A stretch of DNA of 64,000 nt from Streptomyces sp. SID13031 (GCF_010548305.1 NZ_JAAGLV010000001.1:806001-870000); one strand, 5' to 3'; shown: positions 18,752 through 27,647, counted from the first letter of the stretch. Made by a program: numbers and translations. The notes: generated by a model not told the origin, from the letters alone.

Positions 18752-19342
18752 ATGCCGGCCGCGGCCGCCAACATCACGGCCAGCGATTTGCTGGCGACCT
18801 TGTCAGTCCAGGTGGAGAACGGGACCGGCTACGACCGGGCGTTGTTCCCGCACTGGATCGACGCCGACAGCGATACCTGCGACACCCGCGAAGAGATCCT
18901 GATCGCCGAATCCACTACGACGCCGACGACCGGCGCCAGTTGCAAGGTCATCTCGGGCACCTGGAACTCGTGGTACGACGGTGCCATCTGGATCAACCCG
19001 AGCGACGTCGACATCGACCATGTGGTGGCGCTGAAGGAAGCCTGGGACTCGGGCGCGAACGCCTGGACCACCGCCAAGCGCCAGCGCTACGCGAACGATC
19101 TCGACTATGCCTGGTCGCTCGATGCGGTGACCGACAACGTCAACCAGTCCAAGAGCGACAAGGATCCAGCCCAGTGGCTGCCGCCGCTCGCCTCGGTCAA
19201 GTGCACCTACGCGATCCACTGGACCGCTGTGAAGTACCGGTGGCACCTCGCCATCGACACCGCCGAAAAGAACGCCCTGGCCGCCATCCTCACCGGCAGT
19301 TGCGGCAGCACATCGATCCCGACTCCGCCCCTAGGCTCGTAG
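18752..19342 (+). CDS. Secreted HNH nuclease (DUF1524 family), 5' end frameshifted
   Basis: Intact frame of 196 residues. The core DIDHVVALKEAWDSGANAW and the later NVNQSKSDKDPAQWLPP are the DUF1524/GmrSD-type HNH signature: His of DH as general base and the second N/K...DPAxWLPP block. Two Cys pairs in the mature part fit an extracellular enzyme. ATG 18752 gives a protein without a signal peptide, yet the same frame upstream encodes a hydrophobic leader ending in QQA. The true gene probably begins at ATG 18672 and contains a frameshift, either a mutation or a sequencing error. Extracellular nucleases of this family degrade DNA. Confidence 0.82.
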   Translation: MPAAAANITASDLLATLSVQVENGTGYDRALFPHWIDADSDTCDTREEILIAESTTTPTTGASCKVISGTWNSWYDGAIWINPSDVDIDHVVALKEAWDSGANAWTTAKRQRYANDLDYAWSLDAVTDNVNQSKSDKDPAQWLPPLASVKCTYAIHWTAVKYRWHLAIDTAEKNALAAILTGSCGSTSIPTPPLGS

Positions 19343-19502
19343 AAGCTCTCTTGGATAAGTGAGTGGGGCCGCTCCCAGGCCAGAGACGATGCGTTGACAG
19401 CTCCCTGCATCAGGTGGGGAATCCGCGAATCGCCTTCCTGGCCTGGGAGTTCGTCTGAGCCGAGATCGGCTCCGGGATTGCTCGCTTTCACCTCGCAGTA
19501 GT

Positions 19503-19563
19503 GGAGACGAGCGGCGAACCGCCGGGCCGATGGCCCTGGCGGCTCGCCGTGTTGCTCGTCTCC
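19503..19563. terminator. Large bidirectional hairpin between convergent genes
   Basis: Outer arms GGAGACGAGC and GCTCGTCTCC enclose a second stem-loop made of GGCGA-CCGCC-GGCC against GGCC-GGCGG-TCGCC around GAT. It sits between the convergent nuclease and CHAP genes, where a shared terminator is expected. There is no long T-tract. Confidence 0.65.
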
Positions 19564-19574
19564 TCCGGTTCGGG

Positions 19575-20807
19575 TCAGGCGACAGGCGAGGTGTACCCGG
19601 AGATCGCCTTACCGTTGACGGAGGCGGATCCGCGCTGGAAGGTCCAACGGTTCACCTTGTGAGACTGGTTGCCGCCGACGGCGGTGATGGTTCCGGTGCT
19701 ACTCACCGAAACCACGACGTTCACGTGGTCGTCACCGGTGCCCGACGTGCCGAACTGGTAGCCGATCACGTCGCCAGGCTGGATTCCGTTCAAGCCCGGG
19801 CCGGCGTGCCAGGTGCCGCGGGTGGTGCCGTAGGTCCTGAAACTTATGGCTCCGGCGTCCAGTCCTCCGGTTACGGCCCCAGCCTGTCCCCAGGTCCAGC
19901 GGGCGAAGTCGGCGCACCAGTCCTGATAGCGCCACCCGTTGTTGCATACGCCGCTCCCGGAGATTCCGGCACCGAGGGCGGTGGTGTAGAAGTTGCATTT
20001 CGTGCCTGTCGGACTCTCGAGGTTGCGCGCGCCGTTGTCGGCTTGTGCGGTGGCGATGGTTGCGATCTTGGACCGGACGCTGCTCTGTGAGCTGCTGCCG
20101 GGGTCGCCGTTCCCCCAGTAGCGCACGGTTCCGTAGGCGTAGACCTGACCGTAGCCGGAGATAGCGGTGTAGCCCTGCCCGTCTCCAGTGACGGATACGC
20201 CGGCGATGCCGTTGGTGAATCCAGTCGGGTTGCCACGATGCTGGACCGTCCCATAGGCGTAGACCTGCCCTGTGCTGGAAATCGCCGCGTACCCCTGCCC
20301 ATTTGCCGTCACCGAGATGCCCACGATGCTGCCTGTGAAGCCGGTCGGATTGCCGCGAGACTGCACCGTTCCGTAGGCGTACACCTGGCCCGCGCTTGAG
20401 ATGGCCGCGTAGCCCTGGCCGTCGGCCGTCACCGAGATGCCCACGATGCTGCCTGTGAAGCCGGTCGGGTTCCCGCGAGACTGCACGGCCCCGTACGCGT
20501 ACACCTGACCCGAACTCGAGATCGCTGCGTAGCCCTGGCCACTCGCGGTAACCGATACCCCGGTGATCACCCCGGAGAACCCGGACGGGTTGCCGCGGTA
20601 CACCGTGGAGCCGAACGCGTAGACCTCTCCGGCGTTCGAGATCCCGGCGTATCCCCGCCCGTCAGCGGTGACGCCGATCGCTGAGTAGGTGCGAGCCGCC
20701 GCCTGTGCGGGTGCCATGAAGGCCGTTAGGAGAGCGACGAGCGCGACAACGCCTCCAACGAGCGCGCCTGGCAGAGCGAATTTCCTGGTTCTTGCTCGAT
20801 GAGCCAT
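19575..20807 (-). CDS. Secreted CHAP-domain protein with five 40-residue repeats
   Basis: 410 residues starting MAHRARTRKF, with a signal peptide (GALVGGVVALVALLTAFMAPAQA). Five tandem repeats of about 40 residues follow (pattern GVSVTADGQGYAAISSAGQVYAYG, then RGNPTGF), likely blades of a beta-propeller. A C-terminal CHAP domain has the catalytic-Cys block RYQDWCADFARWTWGQ, the His in DDHVNVVVSV and a GNQ near the end. CHAP domains cleave peptidoglycan peptide bonds. The propeller may bind the wall or another protein; that is inference. It is divergent from the SARP regulator 222 bp away. Confidence 0.88.
   Translation of the reverse strand: MAHRARTRKFALPGALVGGVVALVALLTAFMAPAQAAARTYSAIGVTADGRGYAGISNAGEVYAFGSTVYRGNPSGFSGVITGVSVTASGQGYAAISSSGQVYAYGAVQSRGNPTGFTGSIVGISVTADGQGYAAISSAGQVYAYGTVQSRGNPTGFTGSIVGISVTANGQGYAAISSTGQVYAYGTVQHRGNPTGFTNGIAGVSVTGDGQGYTAISGYGQVYAYGTVRYWGNGDPGSSSQSSVRSKIATIATAQADNGARNLESPTGTKCNFYTTALGAGISGSGVCNNGWRYQDWCADFARWTWGQAGAVTGGLDAGAISFRTYGTTRGTWHAGPGLNGIQPGDVIGYQFGTSGTGDDHVNVVVSVSSTGTITAVGGNQSHKVNRWTFQRGSASVNGKAISGYTSPVA
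20117..20690 (-). repeat. Five tandem 120-bp coding repeats
   Basis: The repeat region of the CHAP protein: 120-bp units encode GVSVTxxGQGYAAISSxGQVYAYG and a GNPTGFTGSI linker. The two central units (about 20281-20520) are nearly identical in DNA as well as protein, which points to recent unit duplication or gene conversion; the outer units are more diverged. Confidence 0.85.
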
Positions 20808-21029
20808 CTTCTCTATCCATTCCGCCACCGCAGTGGCCGATCCTCGAGGCGGCCACGGCGGCCGCATCTCCTGAGACTGATCGACTGATCTGGAAGGCCT
20901 TCTGGAAGCGGAGCAGGAATCCCGTCTGGAAATCTGGGATTCGTTCTGACGAGTGCGGTTCCAGCGGCCAGTCCCGTCACGAACCCGGCATGACTGCGAC
21001 AATTACAAGATGTCGGCGTACGAGGATCG

Positions 21030-23852
21030 ATGAACCTGGACTTCCGGCTGCTGGGACCCGTAGAAGTCTGGGCCGGCGGTCGCGCCGTCCACCTCGGGTC
21101 TGCCTCCTCGGCCAAGGCTCGTTGCATCCTCGCGGTGCTGCTGCGGTCGCCTGGTGAGGTCGTCCAAACCGACGTGCTCGTAGAACGAGTCTGGGGTGAG
21201 CAGGTACCTGGGCGAGACGTTCGGTACAAATACATCGGCTGGCTGCGCAGCGTCTTAGGCGAGCACGGTGCAGCACTCGACTATCGCGCCGGGGGATACG
21301 TCCTCAACGTATCTGCCGAGCAGGTCGACCTGCACCGCTTCCGGAAGGCGGTGGCCGAGGCTCATCGGGGGTCGTCAGACGCCCCAGGTCGGGCGGTGGC
21401 GGCCTTTGAGCTCGCTCTCTCGCAATGGCGCGGCGATGCGTTGACGGGTATTCAAGGATCCTGGGCGTCCTCGTTGCGGGCGCAACTCGAGCGGGAGCGC
21501 GTCGGCGCGGTCGTGGACATGTGTGAGCTACGCCTTGATTCGGACACTGCTGGAGATATCGCCGGCATAGCGGCCGGATGGGCGGAGAGCCACCCGACCG
21601 ATGAGCGGCTGGCGGAGGTTCTCATGCGAGCACTCGATCTGGCCGGCAGACGGTCCGACGCGCTCGCCGTGTACGCGGGAACGCGGCGCCGGATCGTCGA
21701 AATGCTGGACACCCTTCCGGGTCCGCGACTCGACGCGGTGCGCGAGGATCTGCAGAACGGCAGGTCGATGGCCCCGCAGGAAGTGCCACTCCCGCATTCT
21801 TCGCAACCCACAGTTGGTCCCTGGTCTGCCCGGCCTCCTCCGCACCCCGTGCCCCGCCAGTTACCCCCGGCTACGCGACACTTCTCCGGACGAGAGCGCG
21901 AGCTCGACTGGCTGACCAACCAGGCGAACCTGCCTCGACAACCTGGCAGCCCGGTGATCTGTCAGGTGACCGGCATGGCCGGAATCGGAAAGACGGCCCT
22001 GGCGCTGCGCTGGGCGCATCTCGCAGCCGGCGCGTTTCCCGATGGCCAGCTCTACATCGACCTCAACGGGTTCGGTCCTGGCACACCAGTCGATTCGCAG
22101 GCAGTGATTGGCAACATCCTGGATGCGTTCGCCGTATCGCCAGATCAGATACCGCGTGACTCAGATGCTCGAGTCTCGTTCTACCGAAGCCTCATCGCTG
22201 GTCGGCGGTGCGTGATCATTCTCGACAACGTGCGCGATTCGGCTCAGGTTCGACCACTTCTTCCGAGCACCTCTTCGTGCCTCGTTATCGTCACGAGCAG
22301 GCGGCGCCTGACTGGGCTCCTGACGACAGAGGGCGCCGCCTATTTGCCGCTCCAACTGCTGGACGATCGCCAAGCCCGCGACCTGATCACCGCAAGGCTC
22401 CTGGCCGTCCGCGGGTACACCGACGTGCAAGCTGTCGACGACCTTGCGGGGCGGTGCTCCGGTCTCCCGCTCGCCCTCGCGCTGGTCAGCTCACGAGTCG
22501 CAACTATGCCGGACCTTCCACTCGACGCGCTCGGCAGCCAGTTGCGGAGTATGCATTCACGCTTGGACCTGCCCGTGGAGACGGGTGGTGCTGAGAGCCT
22601 GCGCGCCGTCTTCTCTTGGTCGTACGAGTACCTCGACCCCGATTCTGCTCTGCTCTTCCGGACGCTCGGTGCTCATCCGAGCACGGAGATGTCATTCGCA
22701 TCGGTGGCTAGCGCCGGCGGCTTGCGACCGGCGATGGCGCGAATGCTTGTCGACCGGCTGCTCGAGTCCAACCTGATTGAAGAGAAGGCCCCGGACAGGT
22801 ACCGCATGCACGATCTACTGCGTGAGTACGCACTTGAGCTTGCCGCAGATCGCGACCCTGCGGATCAGAGGCAGGCCCGCATGCGCAGGCTTCTCGGTCA
22901 CTATCTGCACAGCGCTTTCACCGCGGCGATGCTGATCGACTCTCAACTCGACCCGATCGACCTCCCTGTCCTTGAGTCCGGAACGTGGGTGGAGGCACTG
23001 GAGTCCAGGGACGAAGCGTTGCAGTGGTTCACTCGCGAGCACGCGTCGCTTCTCGCGGTGGTCGGCTGGGCTTGCGAGTCCGGCTTCGAGACCGTCGCCT
23101 GGCGCCTGGCATGGACACTTTCCATCTACCAGCAGATCCGAGGGCACTGGTTCGACCGAGTCGACGTACAGCGCCGAGCTGTGGAGGCCGCATCTCGGAT
23201 CAACGACGCCTTGGGAGAGGCGCATGCACGACGCGGCCTCGGCATCGCCACCCAGCGAGTCGGCGCCTACGACGAGTCGGAACGACAGCTCGAACGAGCC
23301 CTCGAGCTATTCGAGCAGCTTGATGACGTTGTCGGACAGGCACGAACGCGAAACGACCTTGCTTATATCTACGATCGCCTCGACCAGTCAGAAAGTGCAT
23401 TACACCAGGACGAGCAGGCTCTTTCCCTGTTTCGATCAATCGGGCACCAGGCGGGCGAGGCGACCGCCCTGAACTCAATCGGATGGAACCTGGCCAGGCT
23501 AGGTCGCTATCAAGACGCGCTCACGTCATGCACTCGCGCGTTGCAGATCATGGAGGAGGTCGGCGACAGGAGCGGCCAGGCCGCGACATGGGACAGCATC
23601 GCGCTCGCCCACGAACGTTTGGGAGATTCTGAGCGCGCCCTGGAGTGCTACGCGCTCGCGGCGGAGATGGCCCGTGACCTCGGCGAGCTTCCGCTGGAGG
23701 GAGAAGTGTTGCATCGGCTCGGCAAACTCGAGTTGGGCATGGGTCGCCGAATCGAGGGGCTACGCAGCCTCGAGCGAGCAGCATCGATCATGGAACGGAT
23801 CGACCCGCCGGAGGCGACAGCGATCCGCGCCGACATGCAAGTCGACCCATAG
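21030..23852 (+). CDS. SARP/AfsR-type regulator (BTAD + NB-ARC + TPR)
   Basis: 940 residues. N-terminal OmpR-like winged helix (LDFRLLGPVEVW, VVQTDVLVERVWGE, YRAGGYVLNV), bacterial transcriptional activation domain to about residue 245 (DLHRFRKAVAEA, LALSQWRGDAL), then an NB-ARC/STAND ATPase with P-loop GMAGIGKTALALRWA near residue 316 and RNBS-like RCVIILDNVRD and GLPLALALVSSR. The C-terminal third is a row of TPR units (ARTRNDLAYIYDRLDQSESALHQDEQAL and similar). AfsR-like proteins switch on secondary metabolism after ATP-dependent oligomerisation. No biosynthetic cluster is in view; the divergent CHAP gene may be a target. Confidence 0.92.
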   Translation: MNLDFRLLGPVEVWAGGRAVHLGSASSAKARCILAVLLRSPGEVVQTDVLVERVWGEQVPGRDVRYKYIGWLRSVLGEHGAALDYRAGGYVLNVSAEQVDLHRFRKAVAEAHRGSSDAPGRAVAAFELALSQWRGDALTGIQGSWASSLRAQLERERVGAVVDMCELRLDSDTAGDIAGIAAGWAESHPTDERLAEVLMRALDLAGRRSDALAVYAGTRRRIVEMLDTLPGPRLDAVREDLQNGRSMAPQEVPLPHSSQPTVGPWSARPPPHPVPRQLPPATRHFSGRERELDWLTNQANLPRQPGSPVICQVTGMAGIGKTALALRWAHLAAGAFPDGQLYIDLNGFGPGTPVDSQAVIGNILDAFAVSPDQIPRDSDARVSFYRSLIAGRRCVIILDNVRDSAQVRPLLPSTSSCLVIVTSRRRLTGLLTTEGAAYLPLQLLDDRQARDLITARLLAVRGYTDVQAVDDLAGRCSGLPLALALVSSRVATMPDLPLDALGSQLRSMHSRLDLPVETGGAESLRAVFSWSYEYLDPDSALLFRTLGAHPSTEMSFASVASAGGLRPAMARMLVDRLLESNLIEEKAPDRYRMHDLLREYALELAADRDPADQRQARMRRLLGHYLHSAFTAAMLIDSQLDPIDLPVLESGTWVEALESRDEALQWFTREHASLLAVVGWACESGFETVAWRLAWTLSIYQQIRGHWFDRVDVQRRAVEAASRINDALGEAHARRGLGIATQRVGAYDESERQLERALELFEQLDDVVGQARTRNDLAYIYDRLDQSESALHQDEQALSLFRSIGHQAGEATALNSIGWNLARLGRYQDALTSCTRALQIMEEVGDRSGQAATWDSIALAHERLGDSERALECYALAAEMARDLGELPLEGEVLHRLGKLELGMGRRIEGLRSLERAASIMERIDPPEATAIRADMQVDP

Positions 23853-23991
23853 GCCAACTAACACATTCAGCCTGACCAGCCAGCGACATCTGGCCGATGA
23901 GTGGCCAGGTGCAGCTCTTGTCCTTGGAATCGTGACTGCGCCGGTGCACTGAGCAGGCCCGGCGGCCCGGAACGAAACCTACTCGGCCGGC

Positions 23992-24094
23992 CTCGAGAAT
24001 CCTCGCTATACGGGGTACGCGATCTATGGGCGGTGGCAGAACGCAAGTTCCTCCCGAGACAGCGATGAGTCGCGAGGAACTGGAGCGCTGAGGC
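23992..24094 (+). pseudogene. Serine recombinase remnant, copy L1 (internally deleted)
   Basis: Encodes ENPRYTGYAIYGRWQ, identical in protein to the recombinase remnant at about 41200-41245, then jumps directly to a stretch matching its C-terminal end (PPETAMSREELER, compare PPEAVVMSREELEG at 41900). About 650 bp are missing between the two blocks. Non-functional. Confidence 0.75.
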
Positions 24095-24172
24095 TCTCGC
24101 TGGTTTATCACCACGTCGATCAGATTGTCGACGTGGAGGTCGACCCATTGGCCGACCGTGTGGATAAGTTGC

Positions 24173-24182
24173 GTGTCCGAGG
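24173..24182. other. Possible third attachment-site remnant
   Basis: GTGTCCGAGG, the same ten bases as the tRNA-Leu 3' end. It lies about 100 bp after the SREELE block of remnant L1, the same distance as in the two better preserved copies. Ten bases alone could be chance. Confidence 0.35.
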
Positions 24183-24441
24183 AGCAACACGCCTGGAGCT
24201 CGGCGAGCAAGCCGTCGGACGGGGCTTTGTAGGCCTTTGCTGAGCGGCACGGGGCGAGCTGTTGCGGCGCATTGGCGAATGGGTTGCCGATGCGAGGACA
24301 TGAAACACCACGTCGCAGACACGTCTGCAGCGCCCGTGTCGCCAGACATGCGAACGGCGGAACGACTCAGACCACCGTGTGGCTGGCGGACAGACGCTAG
24401 CCTTCCGGGGACGAATCGATCATGGCCTCCGGAGGGACATC

Positions 24442-24972
24442 GTGGCGAAGAAGCAAGCCGACCCGTTGCCGCAGCACACGGTCGAAGAGATCCGCGCCGC
24501 GTGCGAGGCTCCTCTGCCCGCGGGCGTGACGATGGTCCTGATGAACAAGACCGTTACCGGACTGCACGTCCACGAGGGCGGCGTCTCGGTCCTCGAGCGC
24601 CCCGACCGTCCATGGCGTCAACTGCCCGCGGTGACGAGGGTGTCCCGCGGCGTGTTCATCCGCAGCCGCATCAGGCTGCGGTTCGCCGACGGGAGCAAGG
24701 CGACGGTGCGCCCGTACAAGCCGAAGTCGCGGTGTCTCCTCGAGACGGGCAAGCGCGACAGCTTGAACTTCTCCTCACCGAGCAGCGGCGACGCCCGCAG
24801 CAACGACTCGGCCCTGGACAGCCTCGCCGCCATCTTCGTGATCCTGGTGGCGATCGTGATGTTCCCGATCTCGCTGCTCCTGCTGGCTCGCGAGATGTTC
24901 GGTATCTCCGCGCGGGCGAAGCAGGCGGCACTACTGCTGCCGCAGTTGCAGGCCGTCGCCCAGGCCAAGTGA
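24442..24972 (+). CDS. Membrane-anchored protein of unknown function
   Basis: 176 residues from GTG 24442, chosen because GGAGGG lies five bases upstream; an in-frame ATG at 24379 has no ribosome site. The N-terminal part is soluble and basic (PAGVTMVLMNKTVTGLHVHEGGVSVLERPDRPWRQLPAVT), then one strong membrane helix (LAAIFVILVAIVMFPISLLLLA, about 130-152) and a short tail. The soluble half has alternating hydrophobic pattern suggesting a small beta-rich domain, like bacterial PH-like domains, but I cannot name the family. It sits between two recombinase remnants and is probably cargo of the inserted DNA. Confidence 0.65.
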   Translation: MAKKQADPLPQHTVEEIRAACEAPLPAGVTMVLMNKTVTGLHVHEGGVSVLERPDRPWRQLPAVTRVSRGVFIRSRIRLRFADGSKATVRPYKPKSRCLLETGKRDSLNFSSPSSGDARSNDSALDSLAAIFVILVAIVMFPISLLLLAREMFGISARAKQAALLLPQLQAVAQAK

Positions 24973-25019
24973 ACCGGCGGGCGCTCATCCGTCGGCGTTA
25001 CTGCTGCGGACGTTCCGCG

Positions 25020-25538
25020 GCTCAGTTGGAGAAGCGGAAGAAGCCGATCGGTGGGGTCGTCGAGTGGTCGTCGAGGAGTCGGCAGCGAATTTCGAAGAAG
25101 CGGACGTACGAGCTTCGCCGGCGGATCCGGTGTGGGATCTGCGACAGGAAGATGGAGGGAGCGGCGCGGCACCAGGCGGTGAAGTATTACCGGTGCAATG
25201 CCCGGACCTTGGTACGGGAATCGGCTACCGCGTTGGCGCATCGGCCGCAGATTTACGTTTGGGGGGATCTGGTTAGGCCGGCGATCAATCGGTGGATCGG
25301 GGACCTGTTCGGGCCGTTGAATCGACAGGTAATGATTGACTTACTTCTGGAGGGCGACGACAGTTCGGCGCGTCGCAACGAGCATGTGGCGCAGTTGCGG
25401 GATCGCGTTGCGGCGGCCGACGTGGTGATGGGGCGGCTGCAGCGGGCGTTGGATGCGGGGTGGGATCCGGGGGCGCTGCGGGAGCAGTACAACGCTGCTG
25501 TGGCAAAGAAGCGGGCTGCTGAGACGGTCGTCACGTAG
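25020..25538 (+). pseudogene. Serine recombinase remnant, copy L2 (C-terminal part)
   Basis: One open frame encodes AQLEKRKK, then the zinc-ribbon block (TYELRRRIRCGICDRKMEGAA, HQAVKYYRCNAR) and the coiled-coil end (QLRDRVAAADVVMGRLQRALDAGWD). It is about 85-90% identical to 41373-41890. The catalytic resolvase domain and middle part are absent, and there is no start site; the frame is open upstream only by chance. The reading frame stops at 25536-25538, although homology in DNA continues through 25665. Confidence 0.85.
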
Positions 25539-25626
25539 GTGCCTCCCGAGACGCTGAGGAGCCGGAGGGCTACATCGATGTGCCTGGGTGCATCACCAGG
25601 TGGTCGATAGAGCAGGGGGAACAAAA

Positions 25627-25651
25627 AGCCGCTGACCTCAGGCCTGCGGCT
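25627..25651 (-). terminator. Terminator copy matching the tRNA-Leu terminator
   Basis: AGCCGC and GCGGCT enclose TGACCTCAGGCCT; on the minus strand it is followed by a run of T. The same element, slightly better paired, terminates the tRNA-Leu gene at 41998-42023. Here no tRNA remains except its last bases, so the terminator is a leftover of an insertion junction. Confidence 0.7.
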
Positions 25652-25654
25652 GTT

Positions 25655-25665
25655 TGTGTCCGAGG
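25655..25665. other. Attachment-site remnant: 3' end of tRNA-Leu
   Basis: TGTGTCCGAGG, equal to the last bases of the tRNA-Leu(GAG) gene (42029-42039, read on plus strand). It follows the terminator copy at the same distance as in the intact tRNA locus. Homology between the two loci ends here. I interpret it as the left junction of DNA inserted at the tRNA gene. Confidence 0.6.
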
Positions 25666-25882
25666 CCGAACACGCACCGTAACCACACGCCTCGCGCTTG
25701 ACCCTGCCGCACAGTGGACCGATCGCTAACGGACTGAGGTCAGGGGGTGGCTGATAACGCGTGGACATTGGAGGCGGCGGCCGGCCCCGAGCAGCCGCCC
25801 CGAACTCGTGTTGCGGCTCTCCAATTGATCGTTACGGACAACCCGCCATGCGGCCGCCAATGGGTGCTGAGAGGGTTTGGGC

Positions 25883-26296
25883 ATGAGATTTCCGTTGCGC
25901 GTCGTCCTCTGGCTCTACGTCGCGTTCAACCTGCTGCAGGCCGTGGTCCTCACCTTCGACCCCGAACTCACCGACCGCGCCTACCTCGGTGGCGAGATGA
26001 CCCCGACCCGCCATTTCCAGTGGTACTCCGTCGCCGGCTACCACGTCCTGATCATCGCCGTCACGATCATCGCGATGACGCTGGCCCGCGCCGTCGACCG
26101 CCGCAAGCTCGTCATCGTCAACGCGCTGATGTACCTGCTCTGGGACGCGACCTCACAACTCGCCTACTGGGGCCACGAGATCGGCATGGCCACCTCCGAC
26201 CTCCTCACCAACGCCGGCGTCAGCATCGTCACCGCCCTGATCCTCTTCGCCGTCGCCTACTTCGACCGCGATCCCGTGACATCCGCACCACGGTGA
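25883..26296 (+). CDS. Small integral membrane protein
   Basis: 137 residues from ATG 25883 (GAGAGG eight bases upstream). Four hydrophobic segments at about 4-22, 46-66, 74-92 and 108-128, with conserved-looking HFQWYSVAGYHVLIIA and ALMYLLWDATSQLAYW. I do not recognise a named family. No partner is obvious: it follows the recombinase remnant and precedes a CrtA-like gene in the same direction after 112 bp. Confidence 0.65.
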   Translation: MRFPLRVVLWLYVAFNLLQAVVLTFDPELTDRAYLGGEMTPTRHFQWYSVAGYHVLIIAVTIIAMTLARAVDRRKLVIVNALMYLLWDATSQLAYWGHEIGMATSDLLTNAGVSIVTALILFAVAYFDRDPVTSAPR

Positions 26297-26408
26297 CTCC
26301 ATTGATCAGCGTTCGGCTCGTACTGTGGCGCCTGGAGCGATTGCGCGACGTGGCGACGCTCGACCGGCGGCGGCGTCCAGGCGTCACTCGTGGGACAGTT
26401 GCCCGACG

Positions 26409-27107
26409 ATGACGATCTTCACGTTCCACCTCGCGGAGCTTCGTCCGACGACGACGGCGGGGGCACTGTGGAAGGCGCCGGCTGTGGCTTCGACGCCCGG
26501 GTTGCGGCACGCCGAGTGCCTGGCGCTGATGCGCCTCGGTGCCCCGACCGTCTCGCCGGCCCGGATGCAGTTGCGTCGGATGGCGATGTTCGCGCGGTGG
26601 GAGGACGAGGCGGCGGTCGAGACCTTCCTGGCGGACGACCCTCTGGGTAGGCAGTTGGCGGCAGGCTGGCACGTGCGCATGCAGTTCTTGCGCCGCTGGT
26701 CGCGGCTTGCGGCGCTGCCCGACCTTCCGGCGAGAGCGGGCGAGTGGGATCCTGCCGAACCCGTCGTGGCGGTCACGTTGGCCCGGATGCGCCTCTTGGA
26801 GGTGCCGAGGTTCCTCAAGTGGGGCAAGCCCGTGGAACGGCTGGTTCGCGACCATCCGGGGACCACGCTGGCGCTGGCCGCGATGCGCCCGCCCCGGACG
26901 ATCTCTACGTTCTCGGTCTGGCGGTCCGTGCGGGAGATGGAAGAGATGGTGCACGGCCACAGCACCGTTCCGGAACCCGACCGTCATGCCGCCGCAATGG
27001 CCGAACGCCGACGCAGGGACTTCCACCACGAGTTCGCCACCCTGCGGTTCCGGCCGCTGTCGGAGCACGGCTCGTGGCAGGGGCGGACCGAGATCGTTCC
27101 CCGGTAG
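26409..27107 (+). CDS. CrtA-like monooxygenase (spheroidene monooxygenase family)
   Basis: 232 residues from MTIFTFHLAEL. The internal pattern (LMRLGAPTVSPARMQLRRMAMFARWEDEAAVETFLAD, then TISTFSVWRSVREMEEMVHG and RRRDFHHEFATLRFRPL) fits the spheroidene-monooxygenase/DUF3291-like ferredoxin-fold proteins. In phototrophs CrtA oxidises carotenoids; in actinomycetes the role of the homologues is mostly unknown. No other carotenoid gene is present in the window. The longer in-frame start at 26325 lacks a ribosome site. Confidence 0.75.
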   Translation: MTIFTFHLAELRPTTTAGALWKAPAVASTPGLRHAECLALMRLGAPTVSPARMQLRRMAMFARWEDEAAVETFLADDPLGRQLAAGWHVRMQFLRRWSRLAALPDLPARAGEWDPAEPVVAVTLARMRLLEVPRFLKWGKPVERLVRDHPGTTLALAAMRPPRTISTFSVWRSVREMEEMVHGHSTVPEPDRHAAAMAERRRRDFHHEFATLRFRPLSEHGSWQGRTEIVPR

Positions 27108-27170
27108 GGGCGCTGCTGCTCGTCGCCTCCAGTTGGGCGCAGAGGCCCAGGACCGGAATTCACGAGGGGT

Positions 27171-27282
27171 TCAACGTCGCCCACTAGGCACTAACGCGAT
27201 GTGCACCCGGCCACCGGCCGGGTCCAGCTCGACCACGTGATGCTCAACCTTGCCGACATCCAGACCAACAAACACCTGGTAC
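27171..27282 (-). pseudogene. IS110 family transposase N-terminal remnant
   Basis: The minus strand encodes VFVGLDVGKVEHHVVELDPAG, the start of IS110-type DEDD transposases, whose first catalytic Asp is in LDVGK. The frame then ends at a stop after GRR, and the rest of the transposase is missing. Homology may begin slightly upstream of the GTG. Confidence 0.6.
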
Positions 27283-27356
27283 TCGGCCTGCCGGCCAACC
27301 GCGGGCCGGCGGCTGAGCTGCTGCTCCAGCTTGACGGTGATCCTTCCGCCGATCGG

Positions 27357-27647
27357 TCAGCGATCACCTGCCTCGGTGAGCAATTCGCTGAGCCTCCGTC
27401 GGATGGCGTCCTCGTCCCCATCAACGTCGATCAGCTTGTCGCGGCTGGTTGCGCCACGCACCAAGGTCACCGCTGCCCGCCGTACGCCGAACGCCGCTGC
27501 GACGGACTCCAGGACGGCCTTTGTAGCCCGTCCCTCCACTGCGCGGGCTGCAACCGCTACCACCAAAGCCGGTCCAGCGACACCGTCGTATCGGCCGCCG
27601 ACCGCTGAGCGGGAGGCGCCTGGCCGGACCCGCAACAGGATTCTCAC
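27357..27647 (-). CDS. DUF167 (YggU) family protein
   Basis: 96 residues with the family pattern RVRPGASRSAVGGR, VAVAARAVEGRATKAVLESVAAAFGV and VTLVRGATSRDKLIDVDG. DUF167 proteins are small conserved alpha/beta proteins of unknown biochemical function, usually about 75-110 residues. It lies alone between an IS110 remnant and the pseudouridine genes. Confidence 0.9.
   Translation of the reverse strand: MRILLRVRPGASRSAVGGRYDGVAGPALVVAVAARAVEGRATKAVLESVAAAFGVRRAAVTLVRGATSRDKLIDVDGDEDAIRRRLSELLTEAGDR

Noticed and set aside
19575..20807. CRISPR-like array from the 120-bp repeats
   Set aside because: The repeats are contiguous, in frame and translate into a regular protein repeat; there are no unique spacers. 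No CRISPR array was seen anywhere in the window.
24237..25538. Long 433-codon open frame on the plus strand
   Set aside because: Its first 260 codons overlap the better supported 176-residue gene in another frame and look like GC-rich nonsense; only the end is real, as a recombinase remnant.
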